In this document: positions 32,054-41,589 of the stretch, in pieces
Position numbering within the stretch: position 1 is the stretch's first letter
Layout: each line of letters starts with the position of its first letter
Assembly (NCBI GenBank): GCA_039105265.1
Contig: JAPFFF010000006.1
Span: forward strand, 5,208,001-5,272,000
DNA length: 64,000 nt
From: Tritrichomonas musculus
Lineage: Eukaryota; Parabasalia; Tritrichomonadida; Tritrichomonadidae
Reading direction: 5' to 3'
Translations under genes and position numbers: made by a program
Notes under the pieces: model-generated
Seen by the model: only the letters and a program-made list of their open reading frames with translations
Told to the model about the DNA's origin: nothing
The model's database searches: none

Positions 32054-34777
32054 TTATAAAAGATCAAATATTCCTAGTCCTTCATAAAAAAATAAATTGA
32101 GTTCTGGTCTTGGATCATTAAATTCAATTTTTTTCTTCTCTGTCATATTATCAATTTTATTATCATAGTAAACAAGATTGATATTCATTAAATCATTAAA
32201 CTTCACCAAATAGTTGTTTTCTTCTTTGAAATTGCATACTTCTATTCTTTCAATGACTCTGTCTGCAATTGACAAGCCTGATTCTTTATCGATGTTTATA
32301 AAAAATTGTTGCAAATTTGACTTTTTTGGTGAATCGAACTTTTTGAGAACCGAAAGACATAGAAGGTCAAATGAATAAGGGATATATTGCTTTGATGATT
32401 GGACCAATAGTTTAATGGCTTCATCAAGATCTAAAAATCCAGCTTCTTCATAAAAGTAGATATGTGCAAGGTTGAACATTGCAACACTGTCACCAAATTG
32501 CTTAATTGCTTCTTTAAAATAATAAATAGAATCATTCAAATTTGATTCTACTCCTTTTCCAGTCTTGTAAATAATTCCAAGGTTGTTTTTTGCATATTGG
32601 TTAAGGTGAGAAACACTCTTAAAATATTTAATTGCTAAATTAATGTCGTATTTCACATAAAGCCCTTCAAAATAAATACTTCCGAGTTTGTATTGTGCAT
32701 CACGATTATTTTGAATAGCAGCCTGGTTTAAATAAGAGATTGCCTTTTTGATATCTTGATTTACATATTTTCCTTTAAAGTAAATAATTCCAAGCTTATA
32801 AAGAGCCTCTGAATTTTTTTGGTTTGCAGCTAGAGTAAAATAACTAAGTGCTATTTTTATATCACGTTTTATATCATTGTCTTTATAATAAATATTTCCA
32901 AGCATAAACTGGGCACTTGAATTGTTTTGTAATGCAGCTTTGGTGAAATAATAAATCGCTTTGTTGATATCACGTGGGAAATATTCACCAAAATAATAAA
33001 TAAGGCCAAGTTCAATAAGAACATTTTGGTTATAATAGCAATCGGCCTTAGTGAAATAATAAATTGCATTTTTGATATTACGATCAACATATTTGCCTTC
33101 ATAGTAAATTTGACCAAGCTTTAAAAATGCTAGATTATCATTTTGATTAGCAGCTTGTCTAAAATAATTAATTGCTTTCATTATATCAACAGGTTTGTAT
33201 ATATTATCTGAATAAATAATTCCAAGTTGATATAATGAATTTGAATGATTTTGATTAGCTGCCTGGGTGAAATAATAAATTGCTTTATCTATGTCACGTC
33301 TTTCATAATAAATCATTCCCAGTCTATATATTGAATTAAGATTATTTTGTTTTGCAGAAAGTTCAAAATAATGAATTGCTCTTTTAATATCACGTTGAAC
33401 ATATTTTCCATCTAAATAAAAAATTCCAAGATTATTTTGAGCAACTGCATGGCCAAGATTTGCTGCCAGTATAAAATATTTTTTGGTCTTTTCAAAGTAT
33501 TTGGTTTTTGTATAAATGCTATTAATATAGAAAAAGTTGCCTTGAATAAAATCCTTACTGTAGGCAATATCAAATAATTTGCTAATTAACTCATCAATTG
33601 AAGGACGTTCATCTGGATTTAAGTTAGTACATTTGCTGCACATAGTCCCAAATTTTGGATTATCTTGTATTTCTTTTCGTGTTAACAGGTAATTAATCAT
33701 CAATCCAAATGAATAAACATCTGATTTAAATGAATAATTCTTTTCTGGAGCTGAAAAATCACTCAGTACCATTGTTGATTCTGTTTCATCTGTTGTAATG
33801 CTCCTATCAAAATCGAAGAGAATAACATTATTGTAGTTAACAATTTTTATATTATCTGGTTTCAAGTCGCGATAAATGAGGCCCTTATTGTGAATATATT
33901 TCAATGATAATAAAATTTGTATTAAAATATCACTTTTTTTTATTAAACTATCTTCGTCAAAGTTAATTTCTGATAATAGTTGGCCACTTATATATTCGAT
34001 TGCTAATGCTTCACCATTTTTGTCTTTAATGATTCCATAAAATATTGGTAAAAATGGAAACGATAAATTTAATAAGTTCCTCTTTTCTCTGTTTCTTAGC
34101 TTATCATTTTTAAAATATTTTATAACGAAAAGTTTTTTGTCCTTAATTTTGTAAGCCAATTTAATCAAAGAACTATTAGTGCTGGCAACTCTACCTATAA
34201 CAATATATTCATCTTCATTTATGGTTGGAATGTTGGATTGATTCTCATTATGTGCAGTGAAAAAATCATTTAAAATTAAATTTTCATCAATGATTCTTTC
34301 TTTGAAAGTTTCATAATAACTTTTGAGAAATAAATGTCTCCACATGCATTTTTTTATTATGGACCAAACATTGAAACCTGGGCCCCTTTTTATTGTAATT
34401 TTATTTGTATCATAAAAATCAATATGATTAATTTTATTTATATTGATTTTTATATATTCACTGATAATTTTTTCGACATCTGGGAAAATATAAGTATTTG
34501 CATTATTAAAGATTGAAAAATATTGTTTAAATAAATTAAAATCATTTTTTAAAATAATCATCATTGAATCAACGCAAACAAGAAAATATTGTATTTGATA
34601 GTTCTTATATATATCTATGGTAATATTGATCTTTTCATTATTTTTTGATTTGATTATTGGTATTTCTTTTGATGTTGAATCAATAAAATGAAAAGTGAAA
34701 TCTCCAAAAATCTCTTGAAATCGAAGTTTCTGGTATTCTTTTTGAAATATATCTAAATCATCTTTAAAGTTTATCAT
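32054..34777 (-). CDS. Kinase-Sel1 protein, 907 aa (DFD-variant kinase)
   Basis: This is the intact relative of the broken gene at 19595-23790. Residues 1-185 are the family N-terminal region. Residues about 190-405 are a TKL-like kinase with VIKYF lysine, catalytic loop YRDLKPDN (302-309), DFD (322-324) instead of DFG, and APE. The glycine loop is weak (IGRVASTNSS). About nine or ten Sel1 repeats follow (about 425-770; for example YFILAANLGHAVAQNNLG), then the shared C-terminal domain. Sel1 arrays bind partner proteins, so this may be a signalling scaffold. The DFG-to-DFD change may alter magnesium handling; activity is unknown. The ATG follows an in-frame-free leader, with no clear initiator seen. 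Confidence 0.85.
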   Translation of the reverse strand: MINFKDDLDIFQKEYQKLRFQEIFGDFTFHFIDSTSKEIPIIKSKNNEKINITIDIYKNYQIQYFLVCVDSMMIILKNDFNLFKQYFSIFNNANTYIFPDVEKIISEYIKININKINHIDFYDTNKITIKRGPGFNVWSIIKKCMWRHLFLKSYYETFKERIIDENLILNDFFTAHNENQSNIPTINEDEYIVIGRVASTNSSLIKLAYKIKDKKLFVIKYFKNDKLRNREKRNLLNLSFPFLPIFYGIIKDKNGEALAIEYISGQLLSEINFDEDSLIKKSDILIQILLSLKYIHNKGLIYRDLKPDNIKIVNYNNVILFDFDRSITTDETESTMVLSDFSAPEKNYSFKSDVYSFGLMINYLLTRKEIQDNPKFGTMCSKCTNLNPDERPSIDELISKLFDIAYSKDFIQGNFFYINSIYTKTKYFEKTKKYFILAANLGHAVAQNNLGIFYLDGKYVQRDIKRAIHYFELSAKQNNLNSIYRLGMIYYERRDIDKAIYYFTQAANQNHSNSLYQLGIIYSDNIYKPVDIMKAINYFRQAANQNDNLAFLKLGQIYYEGKYVDRNIKNAIYYFTKADCYYNQNVLIELGLIYYFGEYFPRDINKAIYYFTKAALQNNSSAQFMLGNIYYKDNDIKRDIKIALSYFTLAANQKNSEALYKLGIIYFKGKYVNQDIKKAISYLNQAAIQNNRDAQYKLGSIYFEGLYVKYDINLAIKYFKSVSHLNQYAKNNLGIIYKTGKGVESNLNDSIYYFKEAIKQFGDSVAMFNLAHIYFYEEAGFLDLDEAIKLLVQSSKQYIPYSFDLLCLSVLKKFDSPKKSNLQQFFINIDKESGLSIADRVIERIEVCNFKEENNYLVKFNDLMNINLVYYDNKIDNMTEKKKIEFNDPRPELNLFFYEGLGIFDLL

Positions 34778-35448
34778 TTAGATGTCTGGATTAAATTTTG
34801 AAAAGAGGAATTCAATGATTATTGAAATTTACTTAAAAAAACTGTAAAAAAATGGTCAAAATTTTATAAATTGTAAGACGAAAGACTTGGAAGTTTAAAA
34901 AATGCCATATCAATTTTAATAAGACGACATAAAATTCCAAAATTTTAGACATATTTAATCCTTTTTTCTTCAAAAAAAAAAAAAAAAAAAAAAAAAAATA
35001 TTTTTTAAAGATAAAAATCAGTTGATTTGAATAGGAAGAGTTTAATTTTAAATCTTTATGAAGCTTCTCGGATTTTCCAAAAAAAAAAAAAAAAAAAAAT
35101 ATGGCATATATAAAAATAGGCTTGTTATTTTGAGAATCGATCTCAGAAATTTTTTTGAAATTTTATTTCTGAGATCGATTCTTTTTAATAGATGTTTTAT
35201 CGATACAAAGTTTCATTATTATAGTTCGTTTACATATAATGATCGATTTTTTTAGAAAAGAATATTTTTTTATATTTTTAAAATCTCGATATCGACATCA
35301 AGTTTTAATTTTTAAATGTACACTTGATACTGATATCAGTACCAATAAATCGATAATCGATATTGGAATTTAACAAGCCTATATAAAAAATGACGAACAC
35401 AAATTTGTAAAATGATAGAAATAAGACGTCATGAATTTTTAATTGGTT

Positions 35449-35483
<35 letters not shown>

Positions 35484-35842
35484 ATTTTCACTGATACTTC
35501 AGCTTTTCTTGTCTCTTTGAAATTCCATGGAATTATATTAGTTAAAAATTCATGCCTCAAAAATCAAAATGATCAATGTAAAATAATTATGAAAAAGAAA
35601 TTTGCAATTTATCAAATATATGCTTGCTTTAGAACAAGGTAAATAACTCGTTCCACATGCAATTCCTACTATCATCATTTGATGGGAAGTATTATATATT
35701 AGTTTATTTTTTGAGATTGTTTAAGAATATAGTCAAAAGTTGATACAAAGAAATCTACCTCAGAATAGTATTGAAAGTATTTAAAATTTTTTTCTATATG
35801 AACATATATACAAAATCAAATTTCAAATAATATTATTCAGGT
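34778..35842. other. Intergenic with long A-runs and one MITE
   Basis: No gene. It holds A-homopolymers at 34972-34998, 35079-35099 and 35450-35482 and the hAT-like MITE at 35117-35381. The short frames here translate the A-runs as lysines and are not genes. Confidence 0.6.
35117..35381. mobile_element. hAT-like MITE, 265 bp
   Basis: TIRs TAGGCTTGTTA at both ends (inverted), flanked by the perfect 8-bp repeat TATAAAAA (35109-35116, 35382-35389). The inside has a long hairpin, ATCTCAGAAATT...AATTT-type with CTGAGATCGATTCT, and many GATATCGAT words. GGCTTGTTATTTTGAGAATC is shared, inverted, with the MITE at 10730. The size and 8-bp duplication fit a hAT-derived MITE. Confidence 0.65.
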
Positions 35843-35995
35843 CAAGGAGTTCCTCCCAATCCTTCTGGTTCATTTGTTTATTTTGAAGAAGTTATTCATC
35901 AGAAAAATGATGAAGTTGCGATACGCAATCTTGCACACATTTTTTTCTATGAAGAAGCAGGAATTTCAAATCTATTTAAATATTATGTAAAATAA
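35843..35995 (+). pseudogene. Fragment of a kinase-Sel1 C-terminal region
   Basis: About 50 codons read YFEEVIHQKNDEVAIRNLAH then IFFYEEAGISNL, closely matching YFKEAIKQFGDSVAMFNLAH / IYFYEEAGFLDL of the neighbouring intact gene (about residues 745-785). It lies on the opposite strand to that gene, lacks any start and ends in a stop. It is a scrap left by duplication or recombination within the cluster. Confidence 0.65.
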
Positions 35996-36083
35996 GGTTT
36001 AAAAAAGAAAAATCTTTTTATTCAGAGTAAGTTTTGTTTCATCATGGTTTTAAAGAAATTGGAAAAAAAAAATCTAAAAAAAT

Positions 36084-36157
36084 GGTTGTTATGGGAGTCG
36101 AACCCATGATTCCTAGATTCTAGGTCTAGTGCCTTTGACCGCTCGGTCCAAACAACC
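36084..36157 (-). tRNA. tRNA, anticodon TAG by position (Leu?), atypical
   Basis: The gene is 74 nt long. Acceptor GGTTGTT pairs fully with AACAACC. The T arm ATGGG-TTCGACT-CCCAT is canonical and matches an internal B box. The anticodon stem CTAGA/TCTAG encloses the loop CCTAGAA, giving anticodon TAG (reads CUA, leucine). Oddities: position 33 is C rather than U; the D arm (GGACCGAGCGGTCAAAGGC) has an extra A against the Leu/Ser-type A box; and there is no long variable arm, which leucine tRNAs should have. A T-run follows the 3' end as a Pol III terminator. It is either an unusual gene or a degenerate copy. Confidence 0.65.
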
Positions 36158-36348
36158 TTCATTTTTATACTTTCTATTAAATATTTGTTTTTTATTCATA
36201 ATGAATAAAATAAAATATTTTGATATTAAAATACCATTAATCTTTTTTTAGAAATATTATCTATTTTTTAATCCCAAATTTTGGAATTTAGAATTTTAAA
36301 TGCTTTTAATGAAGAATGATTAAAAAATAGATATAAAAAAAGCATTTA

Positions 36349-36382
<34 letters not shown>

Positions 36383-36428
36383 TAAATAAAAATGATCACC
36401 CAAAATATTTTTTTACTTTAAAATTCTT
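36158..36428. other. Spacer with 28-nt A-run
   Basis: AT-rich spacer between the tRNA and the 3' end of the large kinase gene. An A-homopolymer lies at 36354-36381. No gene is seen. Confidence 0.5.
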
Positions 36429-39400
36429 TTATGTTTTTTTAGCTTTAGGGACCTTTGGGAATCCATTCTTCTTCTTTTGTCCGAACAACTTATTCTTCTT
36501 CTTTTTCTTTGGAACGAAAGCAGAAGCGAACATATCTGTAAGAACATGATCGCCACTTAATTGTTTAGCGATTTGATTGTAATCTTCAGCTTTATCCAAA
36601 TCCACTGGAACTCCGTCACCTTCTTTATAAATTCTAGAAATTTCTTTAAGAGCATCGATGTTATTTGAATTAGCGGCTTTTTCAATGAGTTTGATACCAT
36701 TTTCTTTCTGTTGTGGATCATTGAAGTACTTCTTGCCGAGATAGAAAGAAGCATTTGGTGATCCAGCGTCAGAAGATTGTTGCAAGAAAGAGTCGGCCTT
36801 CATTTTTTCAATTTCATTGTCACTTTTTTCATAAATCAAAGCAAGTTCATACATAGCTTCAGGCTGTCCTTGTTTAGCAGCCAATTCAAACATTCCTTTA
36901 GCAGCTTCTTGGTCTTGTTTAACATCTTTTCCTTTCATGAGTAACTTTCCATAATAGCAAAGTGCATTGCTATCTTTTTGAAAAGCTGCTTCTGAAAGAA
37001 GTTTGAGACCTTCCTTCTTATTTGAAGGAACACCTGCACCTTTATAAAGACAAACACCGATTCTGAACTTGGCAGCAGGATCTTCGTTTGTTTCTTGAAG
37101 AAGTTGGTAACCTTTTTCTGGATTTCGAGGAACACCTTTTCCTTCGATGTAGCATTGTCCAAGGTTAACTTTACTCAGATTGTTTCCTGCTTCTGTTGCT
37201 TGTTTAAAGTAATTTGCGGCTTTGTCGAGATTTTGTTTGACTCCTTTTCCATTCAAATAACAAACACCAAGTAAGTTCATTGCTTTAGAACTTCCATTTT
37301 CAGCAGCTTTCTTGAGAAATGCAATTCCTGTTTTGTCATCTTCTGTTGTTCCGAAGCCTTCAATGTAACAATTTCCGAGTTCAAACATTGCTTTAATGTG
37401 GTTCTTTTCAGCAACAAGAGTATTAAATAGTAAAAAGGCTTCTGCTGGATTTTGATGAGTTCCAATTCCTTTCTTATAAAGCTTGGCAAGTCGATAAGAA
37501 CCATCTGTATTTTTGGCCTTATTTGCTTCTTTATAAAGATTAAATGCTTTAATTTGATCAGTTGGCTTTCCAATTCCATGTAAGAAACAAACACCAAGAT
37601 GAACTTTAGCATCAATGTTGCCCAAATTTGCAGCTTCTTCGTACAGACTTGCACCTTTTGTTTCATCTTTAGGACCACCAATTCCTTCCATATACATCGT
37701 GCCAAGTTGATATTTGCTTTCAGCAATTGGTGACTTTTCAAAAAGACTTCTTGCTTTTTCTTTATCTTCTTGAACACCAATTCCATTCAAATAACACATG
37801 GCCAAGTGGTAAATGCCTTTAACATCGCCAAGATTTGTTGCTTTTTGATAAAGTTGGAACGCTTTTTCATAATTTTGAATGGTTCCATATCCGGCTTCAT
37901 AAAGTTTGCCAAGTTCTGTGGTTGCTTGAGGATGGTTTTGTTTTGAAGCAATTTCGAAGAACTTGAAAGACTTTTGTCTATCAATGTAAACTTCAATCCC
38001 TTGAATAAGAATCATTGCCAATTCATAAGAAGCATTTGCATGACCTTTCAAAGCAGCAGTTTCAAATAGTGCACGTGCTTCTTCAAGTGTTCCATAACCG
38101 AATTCTTCAGGATTAATTCCTTCAGCTTTATGAAGACAATCAGCAAGTAGATAAGTAGCTTCTGTATAGCCACTTGCATGAGCTGTACGAAGAAGATTTA
38201 CAGCACGAACTTTATCTTCTTTGACACCATCTCCGTTAAGATAACAATGAGCAAGCCAATAAGTTGCATGAAGACTACCATGTTCTGAAGCTTCAGTTAA
38301 AAGCTTGATTGCTTTTTCTTTGTCTGCTGTTCGTCCTTCTCCATTAAGGAAACAAAGAGCAAGATCACAATTAGCATCAACAATTCCTCTGTTCGATGCC
38401 TGTTCGAAAAGATCGGCTGCTTTTTGACTGTCTTTTTCAGTGCCAATTCCATTCTTATAACAAAGAGCAAGATGATAAAGAGCTCCTGCATGATGTTCTG
38501 AACAAAGAGTAAATCTAGCAAATGCTTCGTATGAGTTCTTATCAATTCCTTTGATTCCAGCAATTTCGTCTTGTCCTTTTAACTTGAGCAAGGCGAAACT
38601 ATACATTGAATCATACGCGTTAGGTCCATTAGAATTGATTTTTGCAAGAAGTGAACTTCTCTTTTCATCTTTAGGAACAAGTTTTCCTTCTTTATAAAGT
38701 TCGCTTAATTTGGATGCTGCTCCCATATGATACTGCTTAGCTGCATCAGTAAGAAGCCTAATTGCCTTTTCAGTGTACTTTTTATTATCCGATTTTTGAG
38801 TGAGATAAAAATCAGCAAGATTATACATTGCATCAAGGAAGCCTCTACTTGCAGCAGAACTGAAATACTTGTAAGATTCGAAAACGTCTTGTTCAACGCC
38901 TTCTCCTTTTAAGTAGCAAAGACCGAGATGATTCTTTGCAGGAACAAAATTTTTAGCATTCAAAAAGTAATGAAATGCTAGTTCAATATCACGATTAATG
39001 ACTTCTTTTGACTTGCATTTAATATCTTTTTCATCAACAGAAGAAGGTGCATTGTAAATGTTGTATCCAAGGAGGAAATTGGCTTCTTGATCTTTTTCCG
39101 ATGCAATTGTTAAAAGTTGAGTTGTTGTGAATAAATCTTTCTCAACACCAATTCCATGTTGATAGCAAAAAGCAAGTAATTTTAAGGCAGGCGAATAAAG
39201 TTTTCTTGCAGCAAATCTCAACAATGTAATTGCTTGTTCTTCATCTTTTTTAACTGTGTCACCATATAAATAGCATTGTGCAAGTTGAAAAGCAGCTTCT
39301 GGACATTCATTATCTGTCTCTTCAAGAATTTTTCCTAAATTGTCAAATGATCGTTTCTTATCAAAAACTCCATCAATTCCATAAAAGAGATTAAATGAAG

Positions 39401-40295
39401 AATCAAGTAATTTTTGCTGTGATTCACTTAAATTTTTGGTTGTGGAAATGTCAACCAACGTTTCTCTTATGTTCGGAATTGTTGCTCGATCGCATGGATT
39501 GTAAGCCAGCATTCTTTGAACAAGATCTGAAAATTGCGGTGAGTATTGTTCCGGAATTGGCTCTGGGAGACCGTTTACATCTATTGTTAGAAGCTCATTT
39601 ACAGGTATCGTGTATTTGCAGGCTCGATAAATTGACATTCCAAGGGAATAAATGTCAATCAAAAAAGTGTAATATTTTTGTTGAGCTTTTATCTCTGGAG
39701 CCATATAAAGTTGTGTTCCTGTTTGTTGAGTGAACATTCTTTTGGTTGCATCTTCTTGTAATACATCGCCCGTTCCAAAATCTGCAAGTTTAATATCTCC
39801 ATATTTATCAAATAGCATGTTTTCAGGTTTGATGTCTCGATGCATGGCACGGTTTTGGTTGAGATACTGTAGCGCTTGTGTTACTTGATCAATGATTTTT
39901 ACTAATATAGTTTCTTCTATTGAAATTCGTTCTTGAATATATGACCAAAAATCGCCTCCTTCACCATATTCAATGATTAAGGCATACATTGGGGTATTTT
40001 TTTCCAAACCTCTTAATTCGTATTTATCGATTGTCGCCTGATCAATATTCATTTTATAATAATCGTAGAATTTTATAATGTGTTTATGACGGATATGATA
40101 TAGCATCGCTATTTCATTTGCTGTTGTAGCATCGTTGTATCTAGCTAATTTTCTGATAACTAGTTTATTGCCATTTTCGCGATCTCGACAAAGTTCAACA
40201 ACACCAAATGATCCACTTCCAGCTTTTTTTATCAGTTCAAAACGCTTATCTGGATCACCGTTATACGGGTCTATACAACCAGGAATTTCAGACAT
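36429..40295 (-). CDS. Protein kinase with a very long Sel1 array, 1288 aa
   Basis: Residues 18-285 are a canonical Ser/Thr kinase: GSGSFG (26-31), VIRK lysine, HRDIKPEN (152-159), ADFG (171-174), TQLYMAPE, and an arginine in the C-lobe (CDRATI). All catalytic residues are present, unlike the DFD kinases nearby. About two dozen Sel1 repeats follow (about 330-1230), more divergent from one another than in the neighbours, so an older array. The tail is a lysine-rich stretch (KKKKKNKLFGQKKK), possibly a nuclear or RNA-binding signal. TCATTTTT directly precedes the ATG and the stop lies in TAAA. Base use is less AT-biased than in its neighbours, suggesting a conserved, expressed gene. Probably a signalling scaffold kinase. 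Confidence 0.9.
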   Translation of the reverse strand: MSEIPGCIDPYNGDPDKRFELIKKAGSGSFGVVELCRDRENGNKLVIRKLARYNDATTANEIAMLYHIRHKHIIKFYDYYKMNIDQATIDKYELRGLEKNTPMYALIIEYGEGGDFWSYIQERISIEETILVKIIDQVTQALQYLNQNRAMHRDIKPENMLFDKYGDIKLADFGTGDVLQEDATKRMFTQQTGTQLYMAPEIKAQQKYYTFLIDIYSLGMSIYRACKYTIPVNELLTIDVNGLPEPIPEQYSPQFSDLVQRMLAYNPCDRATIPNIRETLVDISTTKNLSESQQKLLDSSFNLFYGIDGVFDKKRSFDNLGKILEETDNECPEAAFQLAQCYLYGDTVKKDEEQAITLLRFAARKLYSPALKLLAFCYQHGIGVEKDLFTTTQLLTIASEKDQEANFLLGYNIYNAPSSVDEKDIKCKSKEVINRDIELAFHYFLNAKNFVPAKNHLGLCYLKGEGVEQDVFESYKYFSSAASRGFLDAMYNLADFYLTQKSDNKKYTEKAIRLLTDAAKQYHMGAASKLSELYKEGKLVPKDEKRSSLLAKINSNGPNAYDSMYSFALLKLKGQDEIAGIKGIDKNSYEAFARFTLCSEHHAGALYHLALCYKNGIGTEKDSQKAADLFEQASNRGIVDANCDLALCFLNGEGRTADKEKAIKLLTEASEHGSLHATYWLAHCYLNGDGVKEDKVRAVNLLRTAHASGYTEATYLLADCLHKAEGINPEEFGYGTLEEARALFETAALKGHANASYELAMILIQGIEVYIDRQKSFKFFEIASKQNHPQATTELGKLYEAGYGTIQNYEKAFQLYQKATNLGDVKGIYHLAMCYLNGIGVQEDKEKARSLFEKSPIAESKYQLGTMYMEGIGGPKDETKGASLYEEAANLGNIDAKVHLGVCFLHGIGKPTDQIKAFNLYKEANKAKNTDGSYRLAKLYKKGIGTHQNPAEAFLLFNTLVAEKNHIKAMFELGNCYIEGFGTTEDDKTGIAFLKKAAENGSSKAMNLLGVCYLNGKGVKQNLDKAANYFKQATEAGNNLSKVNLGQCYIEGKGVPRNPEKGYQLLQETNEDPAAKFRIGVCLYKGAGVPSNKKEGLKLLSEAAFQKDSNALCYYGKLLMKGKDVKQDQEAAKGMFELAAKQGQPEAMYELALIYEKSDNEIEKMKADSFLQQSSDAGSPNASFYLGKKYFNDPQQKENGIKLIEKAANSNNIDALKEISRIYKEGDGVPVDLDKAEDYNQIAKQLSGDHVLTDMFASAFVPKKKKKNKLFGQKKKNGFPKVPKAKKT

Positions 40296-40398
40296 AAAAA
40301 TGAAGATATAATGATTATTAACTTTTTTAACATTGTAAAATCATCGTCATTCAAAAAGTTCACTTTTATAAAATAAAATTCAAAGATTGAGTGAAATA

Positions 40399-41259
40399 AA
40401 GGTCGTACAACTAAATTGAATAAAAAATAAAATTAAATAAATTTATATTTATCTTAATAAATAATTTATTTAATAATTATAATATATAATTTATATATTT
40501 TATATCCAATATTATAAAATGTAATGCTCGAAATAAAGACTTTAATTAAAATTCAATATATATCGATTTCTTATATATTTGCATCATTTAAAAAATATAG
40601 ATGTCATTTGAATGGGTATACTATGTGTTGTACAAATAATATTTTACTTTTTGACGAAATCCTTCAGTAATTGAAATATTAAACTTTTTATATTTATGAA
40701 ACCAATCAACTAAATCTTCATTTTTAGAAAAAACTGACATTTGATTTGGAATGAAATTCAAATATATTAGAAAGTAAATGCATATAAATAAAATTGTATT
40801 CTTCATTTGGCTCCTGTAACGTCCAATTTTTTTAAAATCATCATTTAATAATTCAACAAATTCAATTTTTCTGCATTTTTAGCTAAAAAAAGAATTTTTT
40901 TTTTTCAATAATAATAACTATTTTTATATAACACTTAATGTTTTAAAAGCATATAAAAAGATATCAAAAGAATTAATGATTAGAATAAATTATATAAAAA
41001 GTTATCACTATTCTAAATTTTTTGAAAGTGTAATAAAATTCTTATCAAAAATAATTAAATAAAATTGAGATAAAATACTCAAATTTATTTTCTGAAGAAA
41101 ATTTAATATATACTTATATCCTTTTAGTTTTTATTTTAATTTGAATTTTGTACGATGCAAATATTTATAAAACTGATTATTATTATTATAATAAAATATA
41201 ATTAGTTTAAACAAACCAATCATTGAGTTTTACTGTTAAAATTCAGTTGTACGACCTTT
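40399..41259. mobile_element. Mutator-like element carrying a gene scrap, 861 bp
   Basis: Ends AAGGTCGTACAACT and, inverted, AGTTGTACGACCTT; flanked by the perfect 9-bp repeat AGTGAAATA (40390-40398, 41260-41268). AAGG ends and 9-bp duplications link it to the elements at 6097 and 25694. It contains a 61-codon frame with a signal peptide (40621-40806). It lies about 100 bp upstream of the large kinase gene and could influence its promoter. Confidence 0.65.
40621..40806 (-). pseudogene. Fragment of a secreted protein, perhaps a cathepsin L-like propeptide
   Basis: A 61-residue frame starting MKNTILFICIYFLIYLNF, a good signal peptide, then LVDWFHKYKKFN and EGFRQKVKYYLYN. The spacing of Trp, Glu, Phe-Arg, Tyr and Asn recalls the I29 propeptide of papain-family peptidases, which are abundant in trichomonads. 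It stops there; the mature peptidase is absent and the DNA beyond shows none. It lies wholly within the transposon at 40399-41259. The family call is tentative. Confidence 0.4.
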
Positions 41260-41589
41260 AGTGAAATATAATTTTATATTCTCAATTTTCTTTGAAAAAA
41301 CGCTGAAATCACATCACCTTAAAACAAAATTTAAATTATTTATATATTTATTTTTAACTTATATATTTTAAAATTAAATTATTTTTAATATCAAGAAATG
41401 ATTTTTTTATTAAATAACTAATTTGTTAACTTGTTAAATTGATTATTTATTGCAAACAATTTAAAATTATTCAAAAAGAATTGTGAGAGGAATAAAAAGA
41501 TTGAATATATTTTATTTATATTTATTAATTTTATTTTTAAAAAATTTTAGAAATTTTAGAAATTTTCCGATCACATTTAAAGTCATTTT

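Noticed and set aside
35117-35381. Candidate structured RNA because of its strong hairpin
   Set aside because: Exact 8-bp TSD and TIRs show a MITE; the hairpin follows from that.
35058-35642. Frames with lysine runs
   Set aside because: Translations of A-homopolymers in intergenic DNA.
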